From Geomonas silvestris (lineage in GTDB: Bacteria > Desulfobacterota > Desulfuromonadia > Geobacterales > Geobacteraceae), in assembly GCF_014193515.1 (NCBI RefSeq), contig NZ_BLXX01000006.1:112930-176929 (forward strand): a stretch of 64,000 nt of DNA, in the 5' to 3' direction. The notes under the pieces were generated by a model, which had not been told where the DNA came from, ran no database searches, and worked only from the letters and a program-made list of their open reading frames with translations. Both the position numbers and the translations under genes were made by a program. Shown here in pieces: positions 44,647-52,979 of the stretch; the stretch's first letter is position 1, and each line of letters opens with the position of its first letter.

Positions 44647-46425
44647 ATGGCGAGCAGGATATTTAAAGGTGCGGAATTCCTTATTGGCGAGACTTCCAAG
44701 GACGACGTCTTCATCCCGGAGGACTTCAGCGACGAACAGCGCGAAATAGGGCGCACCACCGAGATGTTCGTGAACAACGAGGTAACCCCGCTACGCGAGG
44801 AGATCGAACATCAGCAGTTCGATCACGTGGTGCAGTTGATGAAAAAATGCGGCGAACTGGGGCTTTTGATGATCGACGCCCCGGAGGAGTACGGCGGGCT
44901 CGAGCTGGACAAGGCGACCAGCATGCTCGCCGCAGAAAAGATAGCGAGTGCCGGATCGTTTTCGGTCGCCTATTCGGCCCATACCGGCATCGGGACCTTG
45001 CCGCTGGTCTACTACGGAACCGCCGCTCAGAAAGAGAAATACCTGGAAAAGATCATCAGCGGGGAATGGATCGCCGCCTACTGCCTTACCGAGCCGGATT
45101 CCGGCAGTGACGCCCTGGGGGCCAAGGCGACCGCGACCCTTTCCGAGGACGGCAAATACTACCTCCTGAACGGCACCAAGCAGTTCACCACCAACGGCGC
45201 CATAGCGAACCTCTACACCATCTTCGCGAAGATCAACAAGGAGCACTTCACGGCGTTCCTGGTGGAGCGGACCACCGAGGGGCTGAGCGTCGGCCCGGAG
45301 GAGAAGAAGCTCGGCATCAAGGGCTCTTCCACCACCCAGATCATCCTCGACGACGCGAAGGTGCCGGTGGAAAACGTCCTGGGCGAGATCGGCAAGGGGC
45401 ACAAGATCGCCTTCAACGTCCTCAACGTGGGGCGCTTCAAGCTGGGGGCCGCGGTGACCGGCGCCGCCAAGCGCGCCCTCGAGGTAGGGATCAAGTACGC
45501 CAACCTGCGCAAGCAGTTCTCCCAGCCGATCAGCTCCTTCGGGGCGATCCGCGAGAAGATCGCCGACCTCACGGCCGAGATCTTCGCCGCGGAATCCCTG
45601 GTGTACCGCCTGGCCGGCCTCATCGACGACCGCCTCGCCACCATCCCCAAGGAGACCCCCAACTACTACGACGCCTACCAGCGCGGCATCGAGGAGTACG
45701 CGATCGAATGCGCCATCGCCAAGGTCTTCTGCTCGGAAGTGCTGGCCCACGTGGCCGACGAGGTGGTCCAGATCCACGGCGGGTACGGCTTCATCCAGGA
45801 GTATCCTGCCGAGGGTTTCTACCGGGACGAAAGGATCAACCGGATCTTCGAGGGGACCAACGAGATCAACCGTTTGCTCATCCCCGGCATCCTGTTGGCC
45901 CGGGCCATGAAGGGTGAGATCCCCCTGCAGCGCGAGGCGATGAAGGCGTTCGAGTCTCTCATGACGCCGAGCTTCGAGGAGCTGGACGACAGCGTTCCCT
46001 ACGCCGCCGAAAAGGCGCTGGTGGCGAACCTCAAACAGGCCTTCCTGGTCCTCTCCGGTGCCGCCGTGCAGAAATTCCAGGCGAAGGTCAAGGACGAACA
46101 GGAAGTCCTTCTGGCGGTCGCCGACGTAGCGATCAACATCTTCGCCCTGGAAAGCGCCGTGCTTAGGGCCGAGAAGATGCTGCCGAACCTCAGTGCGGCA
46201 CGCCGGGCGGCTCTCGACGGTACCGTCAAGACCTTCGCCTTCACCGCGGCCGAGAAAACCGCCAGCGCGGCGCGCAAGGCCGCCTTCTACACCGCGGAGG
46301 GAGATACCCTCACCATGCTGCTTGCAGGAATCCGGCGCTTCACCAAGTACGACGCGGCCGGTCTGCTGCAGGCAAAACGCGAGGTCGCCGTGGCAGCCAT
46401 CGCCGCCGAGAAATACCTCTTCTAG
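44647..46425 (+). CDS. Acyl-CoA dehydrogenase, VLCAD-like
   Basis: 592 residues. ACAD core: AYCLTEPDSGSDALG (FAD/substrate motif), QFTTNGAIANLYTIFAK, VGRFKLGAAVTGAAK, and the catalytic base E402 in RINRIFEGTNEINR. A C-terminal extension of about 180 residues, as in very-long-chain acyl-CoA dehydrogenases, follows. It oxidises acyl-CoA to enoyl-CoA and passes electrons to ETF, which would feed the membrane oxidoreductase encoded at 50682. No etfAB genes are in the window. The start has GAGGTGTGTC upstream; the gap to the thiolase is 86 bases and same-strand, consistent with the operon. Confidence 0.94.
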   Translation: MASRIFKGAEFLIGETSKDDVFIPEDFSDEQREIGRTTEMFVNNEVTPLREEIEHQQFDHVVQLMKKCGELGLLMIDAPEEYGGLELDKATSMLAAEKIASAGSFSVAYSAHTGIGTLPLVYYGTAAQKEKYLEKIISGEWIAAYCLTEPDSGSDALGAKATATLSEDGKYYLLNGTKQFTTNGAIANLYTIFAKINKEHFTAFLVERTTEGLSVGPEEKKLGIKGSSTTQIILDDAKVPVENVLGEIGKGHKIAFNVLNVGRFKLGAAVTGAAKRALEVGIKYANLRKQFSQPISSFGAIREKIADLTAEIFAAESLVYRLAGLIDDRLATIPKETPNYYDAYQRGIEEYAIECAIAKVFCSEVLAHVADEVVQIHGGYGFIQEYPAEGFYRDERINRIFEGTNEINRLLIPGILLARAMKGEIPLQREAMKAFESLMTPSFEELDDSVPYAAEKALVANLKQAFLVLSGAAVQKFQAKVKDEQEVLLAVADVAINIFALESAVLRAEKMLPNLSAARRAALDGTVKTFAFTAAEKTASAARKAAFYTAEGDTLTMLLAGIRRFTKYDAAGLLQAKREVAVAAIAAEKYLF

Positions 46426-46442
46426 CAGCACCGTACAAAGGA

Positions 46443-47423
46443 GTGCCGCGCCTGCCGGCCTGGTCCGCTTTTTTCGTTATGAGACAACACACCGTAATGA
46501 CGCCGTACATGGTCGGCGAGGTCCACTTCTATTCCACCGAGATTGACGGAGAACTGGTGCTCTTCGACACCGGCCCTCCGACCCCGGAAGGGCGCGCCGT
46601 CCTGGAGAGCGCGGTAGACCTGAAGCGGTTGCGCCATATCTTCGTCACGCACTGTCATGTCGATCACTACGGCCAGGCTGCCTATCTGGCAGAGCACAGC
46701 GACGCCGAGATCTACTTCCCGCGCCAGGATGTCCTTCGTCTGGAGAGGCTCAAGGAGTGGATCGCCGGGGTGCACCGGTTGCTGCGCGCGGCCGGCTTCC
46801 CCGAGGAGTACTGCGTCAGGCTCAAGCATCTCTTTTTGTCCCAGGACATGCTGGCGCCCACTCCGCGACGCTACCGTGTGGTGGAGGAGTCGGAGGTGCC
46901 GGCCCGGCTGGGAATTGAGGTGATCGCTTGTCCCGGGCACTCGCAGAGCGACCTCGTTTACCGCTACCAGGGCGAAGCGGTGACCGGGGACGTCCTGCTG
47001 CGCGAGATATTTCAGTCGCCCTCCCTCGACCTCGACGTGGAGACCTTCGACGGCCGCTTTCGTAACTACGAGGCCTATTGCGCGAGTCTCGTCAAGCTTG
47101 CTGCGCTGGAAGGGGAAAAGATCCTGCCGTCCCATCGTCAGTATCTCCCCAGCGTCAATGCGGCGTTGCTCTTCTACGTCAGGAAACTCATCGACAGGGC
47201 AGGGCAGGTAAAGCGCTATGCCGGGGTCGACCTGGTAAGTGAGGTGGTGCGGCAAATCTTCGGCCCTTCCTTGACGAACCCCTTCGTGATCTACCTGAAG
47301 GCCTCGGAGATCTACTTCATGCGGGATTTCCTGGCTGCGCCTCACCTTCTGCAACAGGCGCTTGAGACAGCTGACCTCTTTGGCCCGGTCGCCGATCTCT
47401 TTCATGGCGTGGTAGATGAATGA
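46443..47423 (+). CDS. MBL-fold metallo-hydrolase
   Basis: 326 residues if the GTG at 46443 is used. Metallo-beta-lactamase fold with metal motif H70-C-H72-V-D74-H75 in FVTHCHVDHYGQ, a downstream His in ACPGHSQSDLVYR, an acidic ligand in AVTGDVLL, and a final His in LPSHRQYLPS. The C-terminal segment of about 100 residues is helical. Relatives hydrolyse thioesters or lactones, and the position after beta-oxidation genes suggests acyl-CoA or acyl-thioester hydrolysis, which is inference. The start is uncertain: AAAGGA abuts the GTG, and an ATG at 46479 begins the conserved part. A weak terminator follows at 47443. Confidence 0.82.
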   Translation: MPRLPAWSAFFVMRQHTVMTPYMVGEVHFYSTEIDGELVLFDTGPPTPEGRAVLESAVDLKRLRHIFVTHCHVDHYGQAAYLAEHSDAEIYFPRQDVLRLERLKEWIAGVHRLLRAAGFPEEYCVRLKHLFLSQDMLAPTPRRYRVVEESEVPARLGIEVIACPGHSQSDLVYRYQGEAVTGDVLLREIFQSPSLDLDVETFDGRFRNYEAYCASLVKLAALEGEKILPSHRQYLPSVNAALLFYVRKLIDRAGQVKRYAGVDLVSEVVRQIFGPSLTNPFVIYLKASEIYFMRDFLAAPHLLQQALETADLFGPVADLFHGVVDE

Positions 47424-47442
47424 CAGGTGCTCGGGAGCTGTA

Positions 47443-47468
47443 ACAGGTTTAAGCCTGTAAGATTTTTT
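47443..47468 (+). terminator. Possible intrinsic terminator of the beta-oxidation operon
   Basis: ACAGG / CCTGT stem (extended by one G-T pair) with a TTAA-centred loop, followed by AAGA and six T residues. Weak stem but correct layout, 20 bases after the MBL gene stop. Confidence 0.5.
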
Positions 47469-47557
47469 CCGATAAGTTCTGGAGCCGGAGAACGGTTTGT
47501 GGCACAATGGTCCGAGCTTTTTGAGCGGGGCCCGCGCCCTCGAGAGGGGAACTCAAC

Positions 47558-48865
47558 ATGGAAGCTTTGCCTGGCAGGCCAAGAGTACTGATCGTCGATG
47601 ACGCACCTGAGAATGTCCAGTTGCTCACCGAGATGCTGCATGACGACTGTCAAACCGTCTCGGCATCCAACGGGCTGCAGGCCATCAAACTGGCAAACGA
47701 CGACCCGGCGCCCGACGTCATCTTACTGGACATAATGATGCCGGGGATGAACGGGTACGAGGTCTGCACCCGCCTGAAAGCCGAGCCCAAGACCAGCGCC
47801 ATTCCCATCATTTTCGTCACGGCCCTCACCGACAAGAACGAGGAACACAAGGGTCTCGAACTGGGCGGCGCCGATTTCATCACCCGCCCCTTCAACTCGA
47901 GGCTGGTTAGGACGCGGATCCGCTACCAGCTGGAAATCAAGCGTTTCCGGGCGCTCCACGAGCCGGTTCCGGGTGGCAAGGTCCTACCGCACACCACCAT
48001 CCAGCTCGAGCTGGCCGAGCGCAGACGCCTCGACGAGGAGAGCGCTGCGCTGAACCTCGAGCTGGAAGCGTTACTGAGTGCCGCGCGCACCGAACGGGAC
48101 CACCTGGCCAGGCAGCACGATGAGGACCTGCGTCAACTGGAAGAGTTGGGCCGGCTTTGCGAACGCCGCACGAGGGATCTGGGCCTGGTGCAACGAGAGC
48201 TGGAGAGCTTCAGCTACTCCATTTCGCACGATTTGAGAGCACCGCTTCGGCACCTGCTGGGGTTCAGCAGCGCGCTCGTCGAAGATTACGGCCCGCAGCT
48301 GGACGCCACCGCTCAAAGCTACCTTGGCTGCATCACCAAGGCCGGTCATCGGCTCGAACAGCAGGTAGAGGCTCTGACCCTCCTTTCCCGCATCGCACGC
48401 CAGCCCCTCAATCCGGTTACCGTCGATCTGAGTCGCGCGGTTCGCGAGATTGCAGCGGGGCTTGCCGAGCGCTCACCCGGTCGCCAGGTGGAGTGGAGTA
48501 TCGAGGAAGGCGTTGAAGGGGAGGGCGACGGAAACCTCCTGAAAGTTGTGCTCGAGCACCTGCTGGGTAACGCCCATAAATTCACCGGAAAACTCTCCCA
48601 GGCGAAGATCGAGTTCGGCAGGGGGGTGTACCAGGGAAGGGACGTTATTTTCGTGCGGGACAACGGTGCGGGTTTCGACATGCGGTTTGCTGAACGGCTC
48701 TTCGGGGTTTTCCAAAGGATGCACAAGGAGGGGGAATTCGAGGGGATCGGCATCGGGCTGGCCACGGTCCAGAGGATCCTGCACCGGCACGGCGGCGCAA
48801 TCTGGGCCGAGGCTGCAGTCGACGGCGGCGCGACGTTCTACTTCACGCTGCCGACATCCGGCTGA
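47558..48865 (+). CDS. REC-HisKA-HATPase histidine kinase
   Basis: 435 residues. The receiver has D58 in VILLDIMMPGMNG, but the conserved Lys of the KPF motif is Arg (R110 in FITRPFNSR). A charged coiled coil (about 150-215) follows, then the transmitter: H224 in YSISHDLRAPLRHLLG, LLGNAHKFTGKL, RDNGAGFDMRFAERLFGVFQ and GIGIGLATVQRILHRHGG. The transmitter is close to that of the REC-PAS kinase at 25075. The start has GAGGGG upstream. The 3' end overlaps the convergent merR-type gene by 28 bases. The position beside lipid-metabolism regulators suggests a link, without direct evidence. Confidence 0.9.
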   Translation: MEALPGRPRVLIVDDAPENVQLLTEMLHDDCQTVSASNGLQAIKLANDDPAPDVILLDIMMPGMNGYEVCTRLKAEPKTSAIPIIFVTALTDKNEEHKGLELGGADFITRPFNSRLVRTRIRYQLEIKRFRALHEPVPGGKVLPHTTIQLELAERRRLDEESAALNLELEALLSAARTERDHLARQHDEDLRQLEELGRLCERRTRDLGLVQRELESFSYSISHDLRAPLRHLLGFSSALVEDYGPQLDATAQSYLGCITKAGHRLEQQVEALTLLSRIARQPLNPVTVDLSRAVREIAAGLAERSPGRQVEWSIEEGVEGEGDGNLLKVVLEHLLGNAHKFTGKLSQAKIEFGRGVYQGRDVIFVRDNGAGFDMRFAERLFGVFQRMHKEGEFEGIGIGLATVQRILHRHGGAIWAEAAVDGGATFYFTLPTSG

Positions 48866-49269
48866 TTTCCAGGGGGGAAGCCGTTCGGGTAGGCGTCGAG
48901 GATGCGCTGCCGGTAGGCAACGATGTCCTTTTCCAGTGATTGAAGCTGCGCGACCTTGTGCCGGATGCCCGCCAGATGGAACTCGAGTAGTTCGACGAGA
49001 CGCGGCATGATCTTGTCGGGCTCGCGGTGCTCTTTGTAGATCTGGGCCAGTTCCTGCATTTCCGCCAGCGAAAGCCCGAGTTCCTTGACCTTCAGAATGA
49101 ACTTGAACCTCAGCACGTCGTCCTGGTCGTAGACCCTGATCCCGCCATCCGTGCGCCGCGGCGGATCCACCAACCCCATCTGTTCATACAGCCTGATGGT
49201 ACGGGCGGTAATCCCCAGCTTCTTCGCCAGATCACTGATCTGCAGGCAATCCTGAGCATTCAGTCTCAT
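48838..49269 (-). CDS. MerR family transcriptional regulator, LiuR-like candidate
   Basis: 143 residues. N-terminal MerR winged HTH: LQISDLAKKLGITARTIRLY and EQMGLVDPPRRTDGGIRVY, followed by DQDDVLRFKFILKVKELGLSLAEMQEL and a dimerising coiled coil. There are no metal-binding cysteines of the MerR/CueR kind, so a metabolite sensor is likely. LiuR, a MerR-family regulator, controls branched-chain amino acid and fatty acid degradation in many proteobacteria (established), and this gene lies between two beta-oxidation units sharing an operator. The start has GAGGTGAAGT directly before it; a TTGACA-N17-TATATC promoter is upstream. Confidence 0.85.
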   Translation of the reverse strand: MRLNAQDCLQISDLAKKLGITARTIRLYEQMGLVDPPRRTDGGIRVYDQDDVLRFKFILKVKELGLSLAEMQELAQIYKEHREPDKIMPRLVELLEFHLAGIRHKVAQLQSLEKDIVAYRQRILDAYPNGFPPGNQPDVGSVK

Positions 49270-49292
49270 ACTTCACCTCTGCGTTAACTACT

Positions 49293-49321
49293 GATATACG
49301 CGCCGGCGTCACCACTGTCAA
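49293..49321 (-). promoter_or_regulatory. Predicted sigma70-type promoter of the MerR-type gene
   Basis: On the minus strand TTGACA (49321-49316), a 17-base spacer and TATATC (49298-49293). The spacer is normal, not the 19-20 bases typical of MerR-activated promoters. The palindrome seen at 38929 and 50629 is not present here. The rest of 49322-49491 holds nothing recognised. Confidence 0.6.
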
Positions 49322-49491
49322 GACTTGCATTGAGCCCTGACTATGAGTAGCGCTGTGACTGTGGATGCAGGAGTTTCGGTGCGGTAAGAAGAACAGGGAT
49401 GAGGGAAGGGGTGCAGCTGTCATCGGAACATGATCAGCGTAAAGAGGGCGCTGACTGCGTGGAGTGTGGCCAGGGAGCGCGAAGCCTGAAG

Positions 49492-50193
49492 TCAAAACGA
49501 TACTGCGGGATTTCCAGATTCGGCAGCATGACGCTTGAAGGTTTCCAGTCTCTGCTGCATGCCGGTACGGGTTATTGCTTCAGCGGCGTCTGCGTCCCGC
49601 ACGGTGGTCGCCTGAAGCAGCGCCCGGTAAAACTCGCGCGCCTCGCGGCGATACTCCTCCCTGGCGAAGAACTCCCCCCTGAGTTTGAAATAGAGATCCG
49701 CGAAGCTGTTCATGATGAGGGGGTAGATCTTGTTGCCCGACCAGATTGCCATATTGAGGTGCAGCTCCCAGTCGTAGCGCGAAATGGCGCCCGCGCCGTT
49801 ACTGAGTCTCTTCGAGCGCAGCAGATGTTCCTGAAGCTGTTCCGGCGCATTTTGCACGGCGCGACGGGCGTAGTCGGGGGCGAACTGCAGGCGCAACTCG
49901 AGAAGGTGTGAGGCGAGATCGGGGGGGAAATGCTCGCTATTCCTGATGATAGAAGAGAGGAGCTCCAGGTCCCCCTGTGACCAGAAGTTGTTGACGATGG
50001 TGGCATGGCGCTGCTGTACCGAAATCCAGCCGGATTTCTGTAGCTTCAGCAGTGCCTCGCGGACCGTGGCCCGGCTCACCGAAAACTGGGCTGCCAGGTC
50101 GCGCTCACTGGCCAGATGGCTGCCGGGCTGGGGTTCCCCTTTCAAAAGCGCGTCCACCAGAGCCTTCTCCACGACCTCATAAGACTTTTTCAT
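49492..50193 (-). CDS. FadR-like GntR family transcriptional regulator
   Basis: 233 residues. N-terminal GntR winged HTH (KALVDALLKGEPQPGSHL, SERDLAAQFSVSRATVREAL, LLKLQKSGWISVQQ), then an all-helical C-terminal domain. Two stretches match the fatty-acid regulator FadR rather than generic FCD regulators: QRHATIVNNFWSQGDLELL (FadR: TKVNNFWETSGL) and WSGNKIYPLIMNSFADLY (FadR: ASGNPIYGLILNGMKGLY). FadR binds long-chain acyl-CoA and then leaves DNA, so this is a good acyl-CoA sensor candidate for the neighbouring genes. The ATG at 50193 has GAGGAT five bases upstream; longer frames have none. Confidence 0.85.
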   Translation of the reverse strand: MKKSYEVVEKALVDALLKGEPQPGSHLASERDLAAQFSVSRATVREALLKLQKSGWISVQQRHATIVNNFWSQGDLELLSSIIRNSEHFPPDLASHLLELRLQFAPDYARRAVQNAPEQLQEHLLRSKRLSNGAGAISRYDWELHLNMAIWSGNKIYPLIMNSFADLYFKLRGEFFAREEYRREAREFYRALLQATTVRDADAAEAITRTGMQQRLETFKRHAAESGNPAVSF

Positions 50194-50280
50194 CGGGATC
50201 CTCATCAAAATGTGGTGCACGAGCCGGAAGGTGTACCGCTGCACGCGCTTCAGAAGGTTGCTGGCGGCGTGTTGTGCTAA

Positions 50281-50310
50281 ATTATAAAACATAGTTCTGC
50301 AAAAGTGTAA
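50281..50310 (-). promoter_or_regulatory. Predicted promoter of the FadR-like gene
   Basis: On the minus strand TTACAC (50310-50305), an 18-base spacer and TATAAT (50286-50281), leaving a leader of about 80 bases before the ATG at 50193. Confidence 0.45.
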
Positions 50311-50628
50311 ATCTTTTTTTGCTTGGAATCCGCAGAGTGATGCTATTTCCTTATTGCCAGCACCCGCATACCCAGTACGGTTGCGCCCCGAAAGACAACT
50401 TTTCCCGGGGTAGGGTAGCGGCACTGCCGTGCTTCTGCTTCCGGTTCTCCGGTGCAGGCCGCACCTCGGTCACAGCCTCCTGTTAACAAGGTTTTATTTG
50501 CGAGCGAGTGCCGAGCGTTCGAAAACGACCCCTCTGGCGCTGGAAGGGCGTGCAGCCGTCTCACTGTCTTAACCTGTCGGACAAACAGCAAAATGTCTGG
50601 TAGAATTGGTCCGGCGTTGACTTAATGC

Positions 50629-50657
50629 TTGACGTGCAGGTTAAACATACCTATACA
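50629..50657 (+). promoter_or_regulatory. Promoter with overlapping 16-bp palindromic operator
   Basis: TTGACG (50629-50634), 17-base spacer, TATACA (50652-50657). The -35 box is part of TTGACGTGCAGGTTAA (50629-50644), matching the element at 38929 in 14 of 16 bases and sharing the ATACCTAT stretch into the -10. The start codon is 25 bases after the -10. Confidence 0.7.
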
Positions 50658-50681
50658 CGTGAAAAACAATGAGGTGATGTA

Positions 50682-52673
50682 ATGGAAGCAACCCGAGAAA
50701 TATACTGGAATGTCGGCCACGGTGTTGTCCTTCCTATGTATCTCTTCACTGCAATCTGTTTTGCCATCTTCGGCTACGGCTTTTACAAGCGTCTCCCCAT
50801 GTACCGACTGGGAAAGCCGCTCAACCGTCTCGATAAACTCCCTGCAAGAATCTATCTCTACCTGCGCGGCGTCTTCACTCAGTCAAAGGTGCTGCGCATT
50901 CCCGAGCCCGGCACGTACCACGGCCTCTTTTTCTGGGGTTTTCTGCTTCTCTTTATAGGCACGCTGCTGATCATGGTCCAGGCCGATTTCAGCGATCCGC
51001 TCCTGGGGCTCCGGTTTCTCAAGGGGATCTTCTACAAGGGGTACTCACTGGTCCTCGATATCGCCGGGATCGTCGCGATCATCATGCTGGCGGGACTTGC
51101 CGTGCGGCGTTTTGTCAACCCGCCGGAAGGGCTTGAGACCATCGTCGACGACTACCTGATCCACGTGCTGCTCTTTGCTATCCTGGTGACCGGTTTCTTC
51201 ATCGAGGCTGCGCGCATGGCGGTCACCGAGGTACAGGTGACCCCCCACCTTGCCCGGTTCTCGCCCATTGGTCTGTCCTTGACCGGCCTCTTCGCCGGTC
51301 AGTCGGCGGCGACCGTGGAGCAGACGCACCGGATCCTTTGGTGGGTGCATTTTTTCCTGGCCATCGGCTTCATCGCTGCCATTCCCTTCACCAAGTTGCG
51401 CCACATCTTCACCACCTCAACCAACTATCTGCTGGTCGATATGAGGACCAAGGGGAGCATCGCCACCCTCGACCTGGAGGACGAGAACGCCGAGCAGTTC
51501 GGGGTCGCCAAGGTGACCGATCTCGCCTGGAAGGACGTTTTCGATGCCGATGCCTGCACCACCTGCAAGCGCTGCCAGGACCGCTGCCCCGCATACGCCA
51601 CCGGAAAGCCGCTCTCGCCCATGAAGGTCATCCAGCAGATCGGGCACATGGCCCAGACCGACCCCTCCGGAAGCCTGGTCCAGGAGGTGACCGAGGAGGT
51701 GCTGTGGGACTGCACCACCTGCCGCGCCTGCCAGGACATCTGCCCGGCCGATATCGAGCACGTCAACAAGATCCTGGACATGCGGCGCAGCCTGAGCCTC
51801 ATGGACGGTGCCTTCCCGGGCGACGAGGTGCGCACCGCCATCAACCACATCGAGGTGAACGGCAACCCCTTCGGATCCGCCTTCGCCACCCGCGGCGACT
51901 GGACCGCCGGCCTCGACGTCAAGATCATGGCCGAGGACCGCGACGTGGACGTGCTCTACTTCGTCGGCTGCTACGCCTCCTTCGACAAGAGAAACCGCAA
52001 CGTGGCCCGCAACTTCGTCTCCATCCTGAACGCCGCCGGGATCAAGGTCGGCATCTTGGGTAAAGAGGAGAAGTGCTGCGGCGAACCGCCGCGTAAGCTC
52101 GGTAACGAATACCTCTACCAGAGCACGGCCAACGAGAACCTGGAGCGGATCCGGCACTACGGCGTCAAGCGGATCGTCACCACCTGTCCGCACTGCTACA
52201 ACACCCTGATGCGCGACTACCGCGACCTGGGGCTCGAGGACGAGTTCAGCGTGGAACACCACTCCACGCTGATTCAGGAGCTCCTGGCCCAAAAACGGAT
52301 AGCTCTCAAGCCGGAGCCCTTCCTCTTCACCTATCACGACTCCTGCTATATCGGGCGCTACATGGACATCTTCGATCAGCCGCGCAGCGTTTTGGAGTCG
52401 TGTGGGGGGAGCATCGCCGAGATGGAGGCGGCCCGCAAGGACAGCTTCTGCTGCGGTGCCGGCGGCGGCAGAATTCTCGCGGAGGAAAAGATCGGTACCC
52501 GCATCAACGTGACGCGGGTCAAAATGGCTCAAGAGGCGGGCGCGCCACTGCTCGTTTCCAACTGCCCGTTCTGCCTCACCATGTTCGAAGACGGCATCAA
52601 GACCGGCGGGATGGAAGGCGAGATGACCTCGCGCGACCTCGCCGAGATCGTTGCCGAACGGCTTGTCTCGTAG
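50682..52673 (+). CDS. Membrane (Fe-S)-binding/cytochrome b oxidoreductase, ETF:menaquinone oxidoreductase type
   Basis: 663 residues. The N-terminal 250 residues form about six membrane helices of the NarI-like cytochrome b type, with His candidates for heme b (H80 in GTYHGLFFWGF, H161, H216 and H223). Two 4Fe-4S motifs follow: C292-x2-C295-x2-C298-x3-C302 and C344-x2-C347-x2-C350-x3-C354. Two CCG domains come last (VGCYASF...KCCGEP and HDSCYIG...SFCCGAGGGR), as in HdrD/GlpC. Proteins of this layout (DUF224 type, called EMO) carry electrons from ETF to menaquinone during beta-oxidation in Geobacter and syntrophs (established family knowledge). It fits the beta-oxidation context and shares an operator with it. 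Start: GAGGTGATGTA upstream. Confidence 0.88.
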   Translation: MEATREIYWNVGHGVVLPMYLFTAICFAIFGYGFYKRLPMYRLGKPLNRLDKLPARIYLYLRGVFTQSKVLRIPEPGTYHGLFFWGFLLLFIGTLLIMVQADFSDPLLGLRFLKGIFYKGYSLVLDIAGIVAIIMLAGLAVRRFVNPPEGLETIVDDYLIHVLLFAILVTGFFIEAARMAVTEVQVTPHLARFSPIGLSLTGLFAGQSAATVEQTHRILWWVHFFLAIGFIAAIPFTKLRHIFTTSTNYLLVDMRTKGSIATLDLEDENAEQFGVAKVTDLAWKDVFDADACTTCKRCQDRCPAYATGKPLSPMKVIQQIGHMAQTDPSGSLVQEVTEEVLWDCTTCRACQDICPADIEHVNKILDMRRSLSLMDGAFPGDEVRTAINHIEVNGNPFGSAFATRGDWTAGLDVKIMAEDRDVDVLYFVGCYASFDKRNRNVARNFVSILNAAGIKVGILGKEEKCCGEPPRKLGNEYLYQSTANENLERIRHYGVKRIVTTCPHCYNTLMRDYRDLGLEDEFSVEHHSTLIQELLAQKRIALKPEPFLFTYHDSCYIGRYMDIFDQPRSVLESCGGSIAEMEAARKDSFCCGAGGGRILAEEKIGTRINVTRVKMAQEAGAPLLVSNCPFCLTMFEDGIKTGGMEGEMTSRDLAEIVAERLVS

Positions 52674-52709
52674 CGGCCCTTTGTGGCGGAAATTTACCGG
52701 AGGTGACCT

Positions 52710-52892
52710 ATGAGTTCGAATGATGTCTGCAGCTGCGGAGCGAAGCACACCGGGCACATCTGTATGTTGAAGAGCAAGGGCCTTAACGAGGAAGTGGCGC
52801 ATCTGACAGAACATCCGACCGTTGCCTGCTTCACCTGTGGCGTCGAGGCCAACTCGTCGGACAATGTTTGTATGCCGGTTCCCCTTGACTAA
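52710..52892 (+). CDS. Small cysteine-rich protein
   Basis: 60 residues with six Cys (C7, C9, C18, C40, C43, C54) and four His, including the pair C-F-T-C at 40-43 and C-S-C at 7-9. This pattern suggests a zinc or Fe-S binding knuckle. GGAGGTGACCT precedes the ATG, so it is well translated. It lies 36 bases after the ETF:menaquinone oxidoreductase-type gene on the same strand and is probably co-transcribed. No known family was recognised; a maturation or electron-transfer accessory role is a guess. Confidence 0.7.
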   Translation: MSSNDVCSCGAKHTGHICMLKSKGLNEEVAHLTEHPTVACFTCGVEANSSDNVCMPVPLD

Positions 52893-52979
52893 CCTGGTCG
52901 TGATGGTTAGGTTCCTGCTGACCGTGGTTCCCTGTTCCGATTCATCCAGCAGCACCTGTGAGGTTCGAAGGAGTAGTTG

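Larger units (their letters stand above)
50194..50681. other. Divergent regulatory region between fadR-like and oxidoreductase genes
   Basis: 488 bases without a gene. It holds the promoter of the FadR-like gene on the minus strand (50281-50310), the operator/promoter of the oxidoreductase gene (50629-50657) and a weak FadR-like half site (TGGTCCGGCGT at 50607-50617). The central part, 50340-50580, is GC-rich with short hairpins such as CGGCACTGCCG, but no known riboswitch motif was recognised. Confidence 0.45.

Noticed and set aside
47500..47520. TGGCAC as a sigma54 promoter before the REC kinase
   Set aside because: The GC element at the required distance is absent.
50341..50480. Possible cobalamin- or GEMM-type riboswitch on either strand
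   Set aside because: Short hairpins exist but none of the conserved core motifs could be matched.
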